In this document: positions 47,035 to 57,964 of the stretch, in pieces
Position numbering within the stretch: position 1 is the stretch's first letter
Layout: each line of letters opens with the position of its first letter
DNA from: Solen grandis
Lineage: Eukaryota; Mollusca; Bivalvia; Adapedonta; Solenidae
DNA length: 64,000 bases
Reading direction: 5' to 3'
Assembly: GCA_021229015.1 (NCBI GenBank)
Contig: CM037780.1
Coordinates: forward strand, 66,908,574 to 66,972,573
Translations under genes and position numbers: made by a program
Notes under the pieces: model-generated
What the model was told of the DNA's origin: nothing
Seen by the model: only the letters and a program-made list of their open reading frames with translations
The model's database searches: none

Positions 47035-48315
47035 GAAGAAAAGAGGAAACAGTTTATTTAAATCGTGAAGTTGTTTGCTGCATGCCGGAATCGGCTTTAA
47101 GTAAAATACATTGATGTCTGTTTGGAAAAGAAAAAAAAAATGAAATTAGTTTTTATGTCATCACATTTTCTTAGGAACTTTCAATAACATGAGACAAAAA
47201 ATAATATGCTGTAACTGACATGAAAATAAGGTCGATTCAGGTACAGCCCGTGTGGATTCAGATAGATTCTGGAGAATAGGATGATTCCGGTAAATCAAGA
47301 AACCGAAATTATCAAATTAGTTTGCAAGCCAAGTAGGTCTTGTCCAACTCGGCCAATTATTATGTGTAAATGATATGTATATGATTATATCATCGTTTTT
47401 AATGTGCTAATTGATTAATATATGTATATTATAGCTTCTTTATTTAGTGTTATAAGCCCCTTTAGTGCAACAAAGTTGTAAGTGACATTTTTTTTTGAAA
47501 ACAATTTTCCGGTATAAAATGACTTAAAAAGTACAAATACATATGATATGAAAATTTAAAAATTAATTCTAATGTTAACCCATCAAAAATATTTATTATT
47601 GAAAGTTGTGTCTTCCGTTTTTTGATCATTGCAACAAGGTCATAACTTAAGACATAGCCTTGTTTCATAAGAGCAAATGCATTTTGCACCAAAATTAAGA
47701 AGTTATGTAAGTTAAGTAAGTTAAACTACAACCACTTGGCCACGGAGAGCTTTTACATATTTGTTTGGGTTTTGATATTATAAAGTTGTATTATACCACA
47801 AGGAAACCATTTTTTATATAGAAATACTCACAGGCAACATTTAATTCTTTATTTCTGAATTAGAAAAAGGGATTCAAAATATATTTTAGTGATACTTATT
47901 ATATTATTTACCTGGCTCAATACCTCCATACAGTCAGTGTGAAAATATTGTTTTTTGAGTGCTGTTTGGTTCATCAATATGATAATAATTTTCTCAGAAA
48001 AATGATAGGTTTTAAAAATATTCTCAAAAATGTATGCAGAAATTTAAAAACTGAGTAAAAATTGTTATTATATTTAAAGAAATTCAGGAAATATTCTCAA
48101 AATCTTCTTTACGGGTAAACTATATTCAGCATATAAGTTAATCCCCTTTATTAATGAAATATCAGAATAAAGTTCCTTGTCATAATATTTTGACAAAATA
48201 GGATTCCTGAAAAAAATATAAAAATTAGTTACATTATTGTTGCACTTATGGGACGATATATGTTATAGATACGCTTATTTCCAACGGAAAACTCGACCAT
48301 TCACGACACACACAA
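47032..48315. other. No gene recognised
   Basis: AT-rich DNA. The 76-codon minus-strand frame at 47462-47692 shows no domain. Confidence 0.4.
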
Positions 48316-48519
48316 CTAAGCACACATGCTTGCACCTGTATCGTTTAAAATGTCATTCGCTTGCCAAGCTTCCTGGCTGTTAAATACAAACTGCTGAATT
48401 GTTGGGTGATTGTTGGCCATGAAAGGAGGGCTGTGTTGCCCACTGAACATGCATGGCTGCTTAAGGGAAGTGTTGTTCACATGTTGCTGCTGGGCTGTTT
48501 GCCTTTGAGACCCGGACAA
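48316..48519 (-). pseudogene. Gln/Asn-rich ORF fragment, possible element ORF1 start
   Basis: A 68-codon minus-strand frame, Gln-, Asn- and Pro-rich (GSQRQTAQQQHVNNTSLKQP, MFSGQHSPPFMANNHPTIQQ). An in-frame TAA stands two codons upstream of the first codon and no ATG opens the frame before residue 24, so it is a fragment. Gln/Pro-rich N-termini of this look occur in ORF1 proteins of mollusc retroelements, which is a weak argument. It faces away from the plus-strand frame at 48560. Confidence 0.25.
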
Positions 48520-48559
48520 GGATTAAAACGGAAGTGAGCGTCAATGACGTGTCAGGGTA

Positions 48560-48859
48560 TTGGGTGTTTCTACTAACGACCCAGACAAACGACTACGAGA
48601 TATGGACTGCTCATCAGCCAGTAAGAAGAGGAAGGGTTGTCAGAACACGGTGTCTGAAAGTGTGACCTCAACTGGTAACATTCCTACCCCAACTAAGAGT
48701 GAAGGGCAGGATTTCTTTGCTGGAGTGAAACTAGCTATTCCAACTGCTTCAGTTTTCTCTCTCCAGGAGGACTTTTGTGGTTCATTTGTACCAAAGACTG
48801 TGTTGGGCCAATTGATCTGTCCTCTTTGTTTGATAAGAACATTCAGGGGAGCAATTTAG
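48560..48859 (+). pseudogene. Unrecognised 100-codon ORF, probably element-derived
   Basis: The open frame has its first ATG at about 48602 (MDCSSASKKRKGCQNTVSES). A basic start (KKRKG) is followed by a Ser/Thr/Pro stretch and then FFAGVKLAIPTASVFSLQED and FCGSFVPKTVLGQL. Composition and codon use look more protein-like than the surroundings. The last part is faintly like Gag-type regions of retroelements, but I cannot name a family. It could also be a host exon. I do not assign a function. Confidence 0.3.
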
Positions 48860-49047
48860 AAGGAAGGGGCATGGTGGGACTGACATTTCGTTCTTACAGG
48901 ATCAGCAGTCTTCTTGGAGAGTGAGATTCAGGGTCAGGCCAGTAGTCCGTTCTGGCATAAGTTCGGGGCTGAATATTTGCATAAAAATACTAAGGTCCAT
49001 GTACTGTTCATAGTATAACAAACTTCTGCTCAAATTATACAACGAGC

Positions 49048-49229
49048 TACAGTAAAAACTGTACTAGCGGTCACCTGTATTAAGCGGTCAACCTGCACTT
49101 AGCGGTCATTTATTATATTATTGAACTAGCATTTTTGTGTATATTTAACCTTCATTTAGCCGCCATCCCTGTTCAGCGGCTACTTTCTATTGTTCCCTTG
49201 ACTGACCGCTTAAGACAGATTTGACTGTA
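49048..49229. mobile_element. MITE, 'GCGGTCA' family, complete
   Basis: The left end is TACAGTAAAAACTGTACTAG followed by GCGGTCACC. The right end is GACCGCTTAAGACAGATTTG followed by ACTGTA, the inverted copy. Terminal inverted repeats are about 28 bp with mismatches, and TA is at both borders. Several GCGGTCA blocks repeat inside. CAGT ends and TA targets fit pogo/Tigger-type non-autonomous elements, which is an inference. A partial copy lies at 41466. Confidence 0.8.
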
Positions 49230-51660
49230 GTTACAGTGATTCATGTTTCTGTCGTAATGGCATGACGCATTCAATGCTTCAAATAAAACCATATCAGAAA
49301 TGTCATTTCACAGACATATGAGTAAGAGTGAAAATGCTGACAAAGGGAATACTGATTTTCACAAATATAAAATGCACCCTGTGTGTTCTCAACTTCAAAA
49401 GCATCAGTGAAGATGTTATTAGTCATAACCTTTAGCATCCTATTTAATCAAAGTCCTTATCTTTTATGCAAAGATCAATATAATATATATGTTATATGAC
49501 ATTTACTTAACCATATATTTATTTCCACAAACACCTGTTATTGAAGCACGTAACAGAATAAAGGCACTGTTTATTCCATGAAAACAAGATAATATGCCGT
49601 GTTCGATAATATCCTGACATCAAAACACTTATTGTCTTTCATACTATAAATATACAAAGCTTGATACCGAATGTAGATAATTTATCACAGACAAATGTGA
49701 GCTTAAAACAGAAAGCAATGTCTTGAACATGACAGGGATATACACACCTGCCATAAGAAAAAGGACATAATACTATAAAAGTGACTGTGCATGTTACATT
49801 GAACTACACTTCTATAGAAACGTATTGCATTTCTAATTAATTTATTATTTCGTTAAGAATAGTTTTGTTTGATAAGTAAAATGTCAGTATTTCTATTATG
49901 ATATTTTGACAATATGATATGCTAGAAATGTATGTCTCTATTTTTCCAGACCTTTTTTTTTTGGTTTTTAGAAAACACTGGTTGAATTTTCTGCATGAGT
50001 AGGAATTGTCATCTATTTGAAGAGATGGCTATATTCGTATAAACGCATGCATGTTCGATGTTTCTATCAAGAATTGTACTGCCCATTTCAGCACCTTCTG
50101 GCTACAGATCAATGATTCGTTATCAAATGTCTGCCGCATAAAACAACAAAAAGCAAGAAGTAGGTTTTAAGAAAGAATGCGATGATGAGTAACTGAGAAC
50201 GTCACTGCGATTACATGATGAACTTCTTCTAATTTGCGAAATATTTCATAATTGGAGGCATAGAACTAGCTGGTAAAACGTCTGCTCACACAATCGGTGG
50301 AGTAAACATTGTTGTAATGAAACGAAATATAACCGTCTTGAAGTCTTATAGAATCAGTGTTACAGACTATAATATAAACTCAGTTCGAAAAGAAAGCGTG
50401 CACTTTTTAATATATAGTATTTCAAAATTTAGCAAACATATCAGTTTCAATTGTCGTCCACTATATATCGTGTGTATTAATCATTGCTGTAATACTAGTC
50501 TAAAATCTTGGTAGGTTTGGACTATATCGATGACAAATGCCCGCGAAAATTGAAAACTGATATGTTGGTTAAAACTGAAAATAAAAAAGTTAACATTTTC
50601 TTTTGGAGCTGAGTGTACTGCAGATAATCATGAGGTTTAGCCCGAAATGGGTCTCATTGTGCATCTATGAGAAGTGCTTTGATAAAACAACTATAAATTT
50701 ATTTAAAAAATGGAAGAAAGTCTCAGATATCTTTATCAAAATGTTTAAAGTTTAGCTAATTGTCATTTAAACAATGGTGCGTAACATTTTTGTGTAAAAT
50801 AAGAAATAGCTAACGATGAAAATCGCAAAAAAAATCATTTGCTATTGGCTTACGTCATCATCTTTAAGTAGGTCAAAATTGAGCTCAGAGAGAGTGAGAG
50901 AGAGAGAGAGAGATAACTCAACCTTTGGAGAAGGGACATTTGACACTGTTACCCACATAGTGAGGACAGGTACTGGAATGTGGGGACATTCCATATGTCC
51001 CTACACTTACGGTTGATTTTTTTAATGTATGTGTTTCAAATAAATTTCTATTTTTCTGTATGTGGGGATTAATGTCCCCAGAAAGAATTATCTCACTCTC
51101 AAGACTGTGGTTTGAATTTAACCAATGATGCTTTCGCGGTAAATATCATTCGGAACATCTCAACCGTTTCCTTGCGAAAATGAGACTTGGTTCCGACCCC
51201 AGGAAATACCGTACCCGGTAATACTGTGATTAATCAACCATTTTTTTTCGGATTTTCCTGTAATTTTTCAATACTTCTGCAGTAAATTCATGGAAATATT
51301 TGATACGTTGATATTTCGATGTGCATTATTAACGCAGAAGTGATTTGAGACGGCTTTTAGAGTGGGCGAATTTGAGAGCGGGCGAATCGTAAATGTCATG
51401 GCGTCTAAAGGCGATCTGTAAAATGTCGTCATACTATCAAGGTATTTTTATCTTTTTAAACTCATTTGTTAATATGATAGATGTAAATAGATAACCCAAT
51501 TGCTTCGTTCTGTACATTGTAAACCCAATAGTGTATTGAAATGGTATTCGTATAGTAATAGTTATGGCTGTCCTGTCTCCTGGAAGGAAGCTTTTCTGGA
51601 TCTTTCCCTTGCATTATTGTAAATAATTGTAAATCAAATAAAGGGTCAGGACTGCCACAA
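49230..51660. other. No gene recognised
   Basis: AT-rich DNA with a GA run at about 50886-50912. 50935-51080 has several G-rich phrases (GTGAGGACAGG, TGTGGGGACATTCC, TGTGGGGATTAATGTCCCC), the last being an imperfect palindrome. No coding support. Confidence 0.4.
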
Positions 51661-52480
51661 AATACGCCCATCACAGTATGGGGACTCTCAGAAATAGCTC
51701 AGAGAAACAAGCTATTGTCTCCTAAATCCCATTAGTTAATGAATGTTACTTATTAAAACAATCATGTTGAAACATTTCCATTAATTTAAAGGAAAATGTC
51801 TCTTTTGACTTATTCAAGTGTTCAAGTCATTCACGCGATAATGCTGAATATCGAACTCATCCGCGATTTTATGGCCATGCACATGTGTGGAAAGTTTGAA
51901 AAGGATTGGTCTAACGGTATTGAAGTTAGAGCCCAGACAATCACAATTTCAAGTATTTTGTGTACGTCAAGGGCCATAACTTCTAAGTCATTCACGCGAT
52001 AATGCTGGATATTGAACTCATCCGCGATATTATGGCCATACACATGTGTGAAAACTTTGAAAAGAAATGGGCAAACTGTATTGAAGTTAGAGCCCAGACA
52101 ATCACAATTTCAAGTATTTGTGTACGTCAAGGCCATAACTTTTAAGTCTTCAGCATAATGCTGGATATCGAACTCATCCGGATATTATGGCCATGCACAT
52201 GTGTGAAAGTTTGAAAAGATTGGGCAACGGTATTGAAGTTAGAGCCGGAAAAATTTCAAGTATTTTGTGTACGTCAAGGGTCATAACTTCTAAGTCATTC
52301 ACGCGATAATGCTGGATATCGAACTCATCCGAGATATTATGGCCATGCACATGTGTGGAAAGTTTGAAAAGGATTGGGCAAACGGTATTGAAGTTAGAGC
52401 CCGGAAAACAAATGTTCCACGCCCGCCCGCCCGCCGTGAGTGTTCACATAATACGCCCCATCTTAAGATGGGCGTATAAA
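51661..52480. mobile_element. Hairpin-ended element, 'TACGCCCATCTT' family
   Basis: The right end is a hairpin, TACGCCCCATCTT with AAGATGGGCGTA (52451-52476). The left edge AATACGCCCATCACAG repeats the same end sequence. Inside, four units of about 150-165 bp (51820-52410) share GGCCATAACTTCTAAGTC, CGATAATGCTGGATATCG, AACTCATCCGCGATATTATG, GCCATGCACATGTGTGG, AAAGTTTGAAAAGGATTGG and TATTGAAGTTAGAGCCC. A CpG-rich CGCCCGCCCGCCCGCCG tract lies next to the hairpin. The unit is clearly related to the one in the element at 25850-26814. Confidence 0.8.
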
Positions 52481-52643
52481 AAATGATTTATTGAATACAT
52501 GATCTCTGTATAAAGTATTGACCCTGGGCAAAAATTAAAATATTTGTTTTCCCTCCCACTACTGACCTGAAAAAAAAAGCCTGACTCAAATATTTTATTG
52601 CAATATTTTTTTCGTCGGTGAAAGATATGAAAAGCTAGATCGA

Positions 52644-52700
52644 TTGTATGTTTCTTCTACACTTGTATGTTTCTTCTACACTTGTATGTTTCTTCTACAC
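52644..52700. repeat. 19-bp tandem repeat, 3 units
   Basis: Three perfect copies of TTGTATGTTTCTTCTACAC. Confidence 0.95.
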
Positions 52701-54620
52701 TTGAAAGAAATCAAACAACTACTTACGCAATTCTTACTCTTTTAAGTTCTGATTAGCGTCAAGTCAAAGAAGTGAGAACCCAAACTGGACTTCAAATGGC
52801 AAAGTTTTACACCCTTTGAACTTTACTGCTGCAGTACGTTTCTTCCTGTGTGTATATCTAGAGTGGTGATGTCACACAAGGTCAATCTGAAAATATTTGA
52901 GGGGGCACAGAGGAATGTATTTGGTGACACTTTCGCAAGCACTCAAGAATAGATAACTGACAACTTTTTACCTCAAAATTATTAACCAAAATTGGCCAAA
53001 TCTACTCATCCTGTTGATACGACGTTTCCTCTTTAATTGACAAAATTGCGCCTAGCTGATGTTTAGTTTATGACTTTATAAGCAGATAAGAATGTGTTAC
53101 ACTATGACCCCTGTCCCCGCTCCCCCCAATTCATGAGAGAGATGTTTTGTTTTGGAATTGTGATTGAAAACAACTTCCGCAATGGAATAAGCATAACAAG
53201 AACTGGTAAGAAACGCACAATAGTTAATTATTTCAATCGTGTTATTTATTTGTCATATAATCACATTTATGAGAAATATTAAACAGCATTCGATTAGAAT
53301 TGCTAGAACTTACAATTAATTTTCAAACGGCAGAAGGGAATGATAGGTTGTAACATTAAACAGTTTTAGGCCTGACAAAGTGTTAAACATCTGAAAGAAA
53401 ACTTAACTTTCTATACATAAGAAGTCATTTTTCATCTCCAATGACCACTGCCAGTTATTTTTGAAAAATGAATCTCTGATAAATATGCATAAATAAAACT
53501 GATATAAACATGTTTAGCCAAAATAAAAATCATGCTAATAATTGAGCTTGCAAGTTTAGCTTTTATATATATGTTGTTTGAAATGTTTGAATGAAAGAAA
53601 AATACAAAAATATATTTTTCCTACCTTCCAACCTTACTCTTCTTTATAGATTAAAATAATATAATAATTAAAGAAGACGAAAGTTGACATGAGAGAAAAA
53701 AGTGCATTTACGTTGATTTGCAGATTTATCATTTGTATTACATATCAGTCGAGAGTTTCCAGGGCAATTCCTTCTTGAACCAAAGGTTATATAGTTTTGA
53801 AATACTCAGTCCTTTTTTTTTTTTACATGAAACTGCAGTAAAATATTGACCGAAAAAAATAATGTACCCTTACAATTATCTTAAAGGACCCTTGTTTGGG
53901 AAAATCCTGCATACCATGGACCCCTGAAACTTAAGCTTGATGTAAAGCCCTGCACTGAGCAGGTATGTTAGACATAACTGTTTGTTTGTTTGTTTGTCAG
54001 CATTGTTAACATTGGCCATAACTTGAAAAATATAAAAGTTATTGATTTGAAATTTCATATAGGAATACACCGCGACTAGAAGTACAGTGACTAAGAACCA
54101 AAATCTACCTGACCCATTTTTTTAATCATCTCCCTCTTTAATTTTTATTTTTCTTTTCATTTTTAATAAGAGCATAACTTATAATTCGCTTTTAATTGGC
54201 ATGAATTCTTTACTTTCTATCATATAATGCACATTAATTCATTATTAGAGGCAGAAATCATTTCAGGAGTAGATGTTTTTTGTATGTCTTTATAAATTGT
54301 GATATAGAAACACTAGTTTGATATTATTCTGTACTCTAAAAGGATCCCAGCTCAGATTAATATTTTTATAGGGCTTTCAAAGGGGTTTTAGAGGAATATT
54401 TTTACCGTTTTTGAAAAAAATGGAGGAATCTGTGAAGAATATTTATTTTATCATTACTTGATGTCTATTGATTTGGAAGTTCTTTGCAATATAGTATGAA
54501 ATAGTTTTTAAAAAACATAGTGTCACAATTAAAGGACAGTCTTAGCAAACAACTTTTTATAGTTAATAACCCAAAATTTATAGACTTAAATGTTTATCAT
54601 ATAGTTCTTGTAGATCGATC
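52701..54620. other. No gene recognised
   Basis: AT-rich DNA. It contains a (GTTT)n stretch at about 53980-53998. Frames at 53094 and 53876 lack domains. Confidence 0.4.
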
Positions 54621-54694
54621 GTCCCCTACAGTTCAGCCTGAGGACACAAAGTCCTCAGTTGACGTGTGTCGCCACGAGGAGGAACTGTATAGGG
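54621..54694. other. Potential three-way-junction structure
   Basis: An outer stem pairs TACAGTTC (54627-54634) with GAACTGTA (54682-54689), extended by CCC/GGG after a small bulge. Inside are two hairpins: a perfect 8-bp stem CTGAGGAC/GTCCTCAG (54638-54645 with 54651-54658, loop ACAAA), and a 4-bp stem CGTG/CACG (54663-54666 with 54673-54676). The surrounding 54600-54800 is less AT-rich than its neighbours. It could be a structured RNA, a repeat-element end, or coincidence. No known RNA family recognised. Confidence 0.4.
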
Positions 54695-55779
54695 CTTGAC
54701 CATGGAGAGGCTATATACTGGCAGGGGAGACTAATGTTCCTTTTTCACCAGAAACTGGCTAGCCAGCGGTGGAGTCTGAAGAACACCACACTAGACGCGT
54801 CACATGGCCCATTTTGACACACACACAATAGCTCAGAAACTGGGGGACGTTATCAATTGAAATTGATGTCTGTGAACCCCAAACACAGAGAACTCTTGAA
54901 CTTTTATTTCTGAACATTGTGTGCCACTTTTTCAGACATTGGCAGGTCTATGAATAAGCTGAAGAGAAGATATATAATTATGAAAACAACAAAAGGAAGA
55001 AAAAAAAGAAAGAAAGAAAAAAAGAAAGAAAAAAAAACACATAGCTGTATATTGGAATACGCCATCGTTTTCCATTTGCACCATGCAGGGTATCGGCCAA
55101 ACAGCGCATCAGACGACCTGAAACATCCCAATTCTTTATCCTTTGTAAGATAATAAATCATAATAAAGGTAAATTTCATAAGAAACTTCGAATTTGCTCC
55201 CTTGGGCCAAGCCAATCTAGATGTCAAAGTCAGTGAACAGACTTGGAAGAGGTAAACTAGGCCATGTTACACTAAATATCTTAACCCAAGGCCTTGTGGA
55301 TTGTTCTTGTGTTTTCCTGTGTAAATATTTATCAGCTATTATACAACTCAGGCGAGAGATTATGGCCATAAACATTTGAAAAAGTCAGCTAAAAAATGAA
55401 GATGCTAGAGTATGTACAAAACGAAATCAGTTATTCCTTAATCATTTAAGGACCATAACATATTTTAAATTTCCTGTGTAAGAATGTGTGTGTGTGTGTG
55501 TGCGTGTTAAAAAATGATTGAACTTGTTGAGACAAATGTTTAAAACTCAATTTTCCACTGAACCCACCTTGAGCACAGTCATCCATAATCGTGGACCCAG
55601 TGTGTAAGATCATAATCTCCGCAACCAATTTATGTGTCTGTGTATTCTGTTTTCCCCCGACCTTATTTTCCAACTAAAGACAAACTGGACTAACCTAGAA
55701 TTTCCTAAGTGTTTATAAAATCTTTTTAAATATAACTTCACTACAACAGGTTTTGTCCTATTTCATAAGTAGTAAGAAA
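54695..55779. other. No gene recognised
   Basis: Purine-rich A/G run at 54994-55036 makes the overlapping frames at 54904-55227 low complexity. A (GT)n run lies at about 55484-55502. 55350-55450 (ATTATGGCCATAAACATTTG, AATGAAGATGCTAGAGT) resembles one internal unit of the element at 25850. Confidence 0.4.
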
Positions 55780-56400
55780 TAGGGGTGAGCTGGACTATTT
55801 CAGTTACTACGTATGAAGAACCCAAAACCTATGAGAATATAATTCAATTGAACAAAGTTTGCCCAACTTCATAGTAGTTAATTACGTATGAAGACCCCCA
55901 ATCTATGATAATATATCTTAACTCGAAGCAAATTTTGCCCCACTTCATAAGTAGTAAGAAATAGGTGGTCAGCTGGACTATTTCAGTAACTACGTATGAA
56001 GATCCCAAACCTATGAGAATATAATTCAATTGAACAAATTTTGCCCAACTTCATAGTAGTAAAAAATAGGAGGTGAGCTGGACTATTCAGTAATTACGTA
56101 TGAAGACCCCCAATCTATGATAATATATCTTCACTCGAACAATTGTTTTTGCCCCACTTCATAAGTAGTAAGAAATAGGGGGTCAGCTGGACTATTTCAG
56201 TAACTACGTATGAAGACCCACTAACTATGAAAATATATCTTTATACGAACAAACTTTGCCCCACTTCATAAGTAGTAAGAAATAGGGGTTAGCTTGGCTA
56301 TTTCAGTAACTACGTATGAAGATCCAAAAACCTATGAGAATAATATGTACTCAAACAATTTTTGCCCTGTGATAATATAATTCACTTAAACTAATTTTAA
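55780..56400. repeat. Satellite-like array, alternating units of about 106 bp
   Basis: Six units, each marked by TACGTATGAAGA (about 55808, 55882, 55989, 56095, 56205, 56308). Common phrases are CTTCATAAGTAGTAAGAAAT, AGGGGTCAGCTGGACTATTT and CAGTAACTACGTATGAAGA. Units 1 and 3 share CCTATGAGAATATAATTCAA; units 2 and 4 share CAATCTATGATAATATATCT. They form an A-B-A-B higher-order pattern. The first unit is about 30 bp shorter. Confidence 0.85.
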
Positions 56401-56779
56401 CCCATTTGTTGGTGGAAAATACTGAGGTTGTACAGTCTTTCCTGTGGAAATAAATATCTGACTTTGGCATAAGAAAAATGGATTTTACACCAGGCACAAT
56501 TGGTCATTGTTGAGTCGAACGTTATCACTTCGTTTGACTGGAAGAACCACACCACTGTTGAAGTCGCCCATTAGAAATGTAATATAGAAAAGATATAGAA
56601 ATGTAAAAAAAAAAAAAAAAAAAAACTTTTGTAAACATAAAAAACAGAACGGATAGACGGATGTTAAAAAGGAGGGAGACATTGAAGAAAAAATGAATTA
56701 TTAAGGAAAAAATTTATTTACAGTTGCTCTCTATTTTGCTCGAAAAATGATTTCAATTGACTTAATTAAAGTAGTAACA

Positions 56780-57766
56780 AAAACAGAGGAAGATGATAAT
56801 AATGAATAAATGAATAGCTATAAAAGGAAATTAATGATATGTAACCGTAGATGTAATAGAAAGAAAAACAGAAGGAAGATGATGATAATGAATAGTAGTT
56901 GTAGTAGTAGAAGTTGTTGTTTTTGTTGTTGTAGAACATAGGAGAAGAATAAGATGATGATATGTAACAGAGTAGTAGTAATAAGAGTAGAGGAATACTA
57001 CTAGAACACCGCCAAGTGGAGACAGGCGTTCATCTATTTTTCTTTATTTTTTTTTTATGTAACACTATAAAATTATCTTGTCCCACGAAGTTAGACACTT
57101 AAATTATTATATTTCCAGATACTGTGTTGCAAAAATCAAATCATGCCTGCGGGTGGAATAAATAGTTTATCCTCTGTTTGAATTACCTGTCCACAATGCA
57201 TCTTTAACTAAGAAAATAAAAATAAAAAATCTTTGTGTCCAAATTAAGGCCAATGTCTTTGATTTTAAAACTATTTTCAAGTTGTAAAAGACACAAAACT
57301 TGCATTAAATCCAAATAGGCGTTTCTTAACTTGATTATATTGGATGGTTGGGAAGTGTTGTGTGAAGTTTCAACCAGTTACATGCAGTGGTTACTGAGAT
57401 ATGGCTTTGATAATTATGGAAAAAAGCTGATCTAAAATTAAACTAAACCAAGGAATCTGATTTTTTAAGTGTAAAAGGGCAATAATTATGGAAAGGGCAA
57501 TATACAGTCATTGGTTCTTGAAGCCAAGAGTCAACTAACCTAAACATAAAACTTAACCAGGGTGAACGCCGACGCCGACGACGCAAGATTCATGACAATA
57601 GCTCATCATTTTTTTTTAAAATCAGATGAGCTAATAATGATATGTATCAGTGTTAGTAGTAAATATAGTAGAGGAAGATGATGATAATGAATAGTAGAAG
57701 TAGTAGTAGTTGAAAGTAGAAGAACAAGATGATGGTATGAAACAGTAGTAGTACTAAGAGTAGAGT
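56780..57766. repeat. Trinucleotide-rich satellite interrupted by an insertion
   Basis: Three related segments (56785-56860, 56864-57005, 57637-57766) share GGAAGATGATGATAATGAAT, GATGATATGTAACAG and GTAGTAGTAATAAGAGTAGA. The last two flank an unrelated stretch, 57006-57636, annotated separately. The GTA/GAT richness explains low-complexity Ser/Leu frames on the minus strand. Confidence 0.7.
57006..57636 (-). mobile_element. Hairpin-ended insertion, 'AGCTCATC' type
   Basis: The right end has an 8-bp inverted pair, AGCTCATC (57600-57607) and GATGAGCT (57625-57632), next to a CpG-rich GACGCCGACGACG, the same plan as the left end of the copies at 8784-18895. Inside are phrases such as GTGTGAAGTTTCAACCAGT, TTACTGAGATATGGCTTTGA and AAGGGCAATAATTATGG (twice). 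The left end is not clearly defined. It interrupts the trinucleotide-rich satellite. Confidence 0.6.
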
Positions 57767-57772
57767 ACTTAC

Positions 57773-57964
57773 TTGGTCTCTTCTCCAATGCTCGTCATGA
57801 ACAAGAATCAAACCAATGTCTCCATTGCATGAAGTGCTCAACCCACAAGATCACTGTCTCTCTGAGGCTCATAGTTGGAGGCTGGTTGCTGACTTTGTAG
57901 ACACTGCTTTCTGATGACAGAATTGATGCTGCAGGAGATCTAGGACCAATGCTTTTGCCAATCC
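57773..57964 (-). other. Candidate host exon (minus strand)
   Basis: On the minus strand, a T13 tract and CATTTAG acceptor precede 57964, and a strong donor, CCAA/GTAAGTAC, follows 57773, giving a 192-base exon. The composition is distinctly less AT-rich than the flanks. One frame (entered at the third base) reads IGKSIGPRSPAASILSSESS, VYKVSNQPPTMSLRETVILW and VEHFMQWRHWFDSCS, then TGA 25 bases before the donor. Another frame in the last third reads CNGDIGLILVHDEHWRRDQ. Each piece looks protein-like but no frame is open throughout. It may be a penultimate exon with a stop, a frameshifted pseudo-exon, or non-coding. No domain is recognised. Confidence 0.35.

Noticed and set aside
51661..52480. 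Conserved host gene exons suggested by repeated blocks
   Set aside because: The blocks are tandem copies of one non-coding unit with stops in all frames.
54904..55227. 107-codon minus-strand frame and 78-codon plus-strand frame
   Set aside because: Both depend on a purine-rich run that gives Phe/Ser or Lys/Glu strings; no domain outside it.
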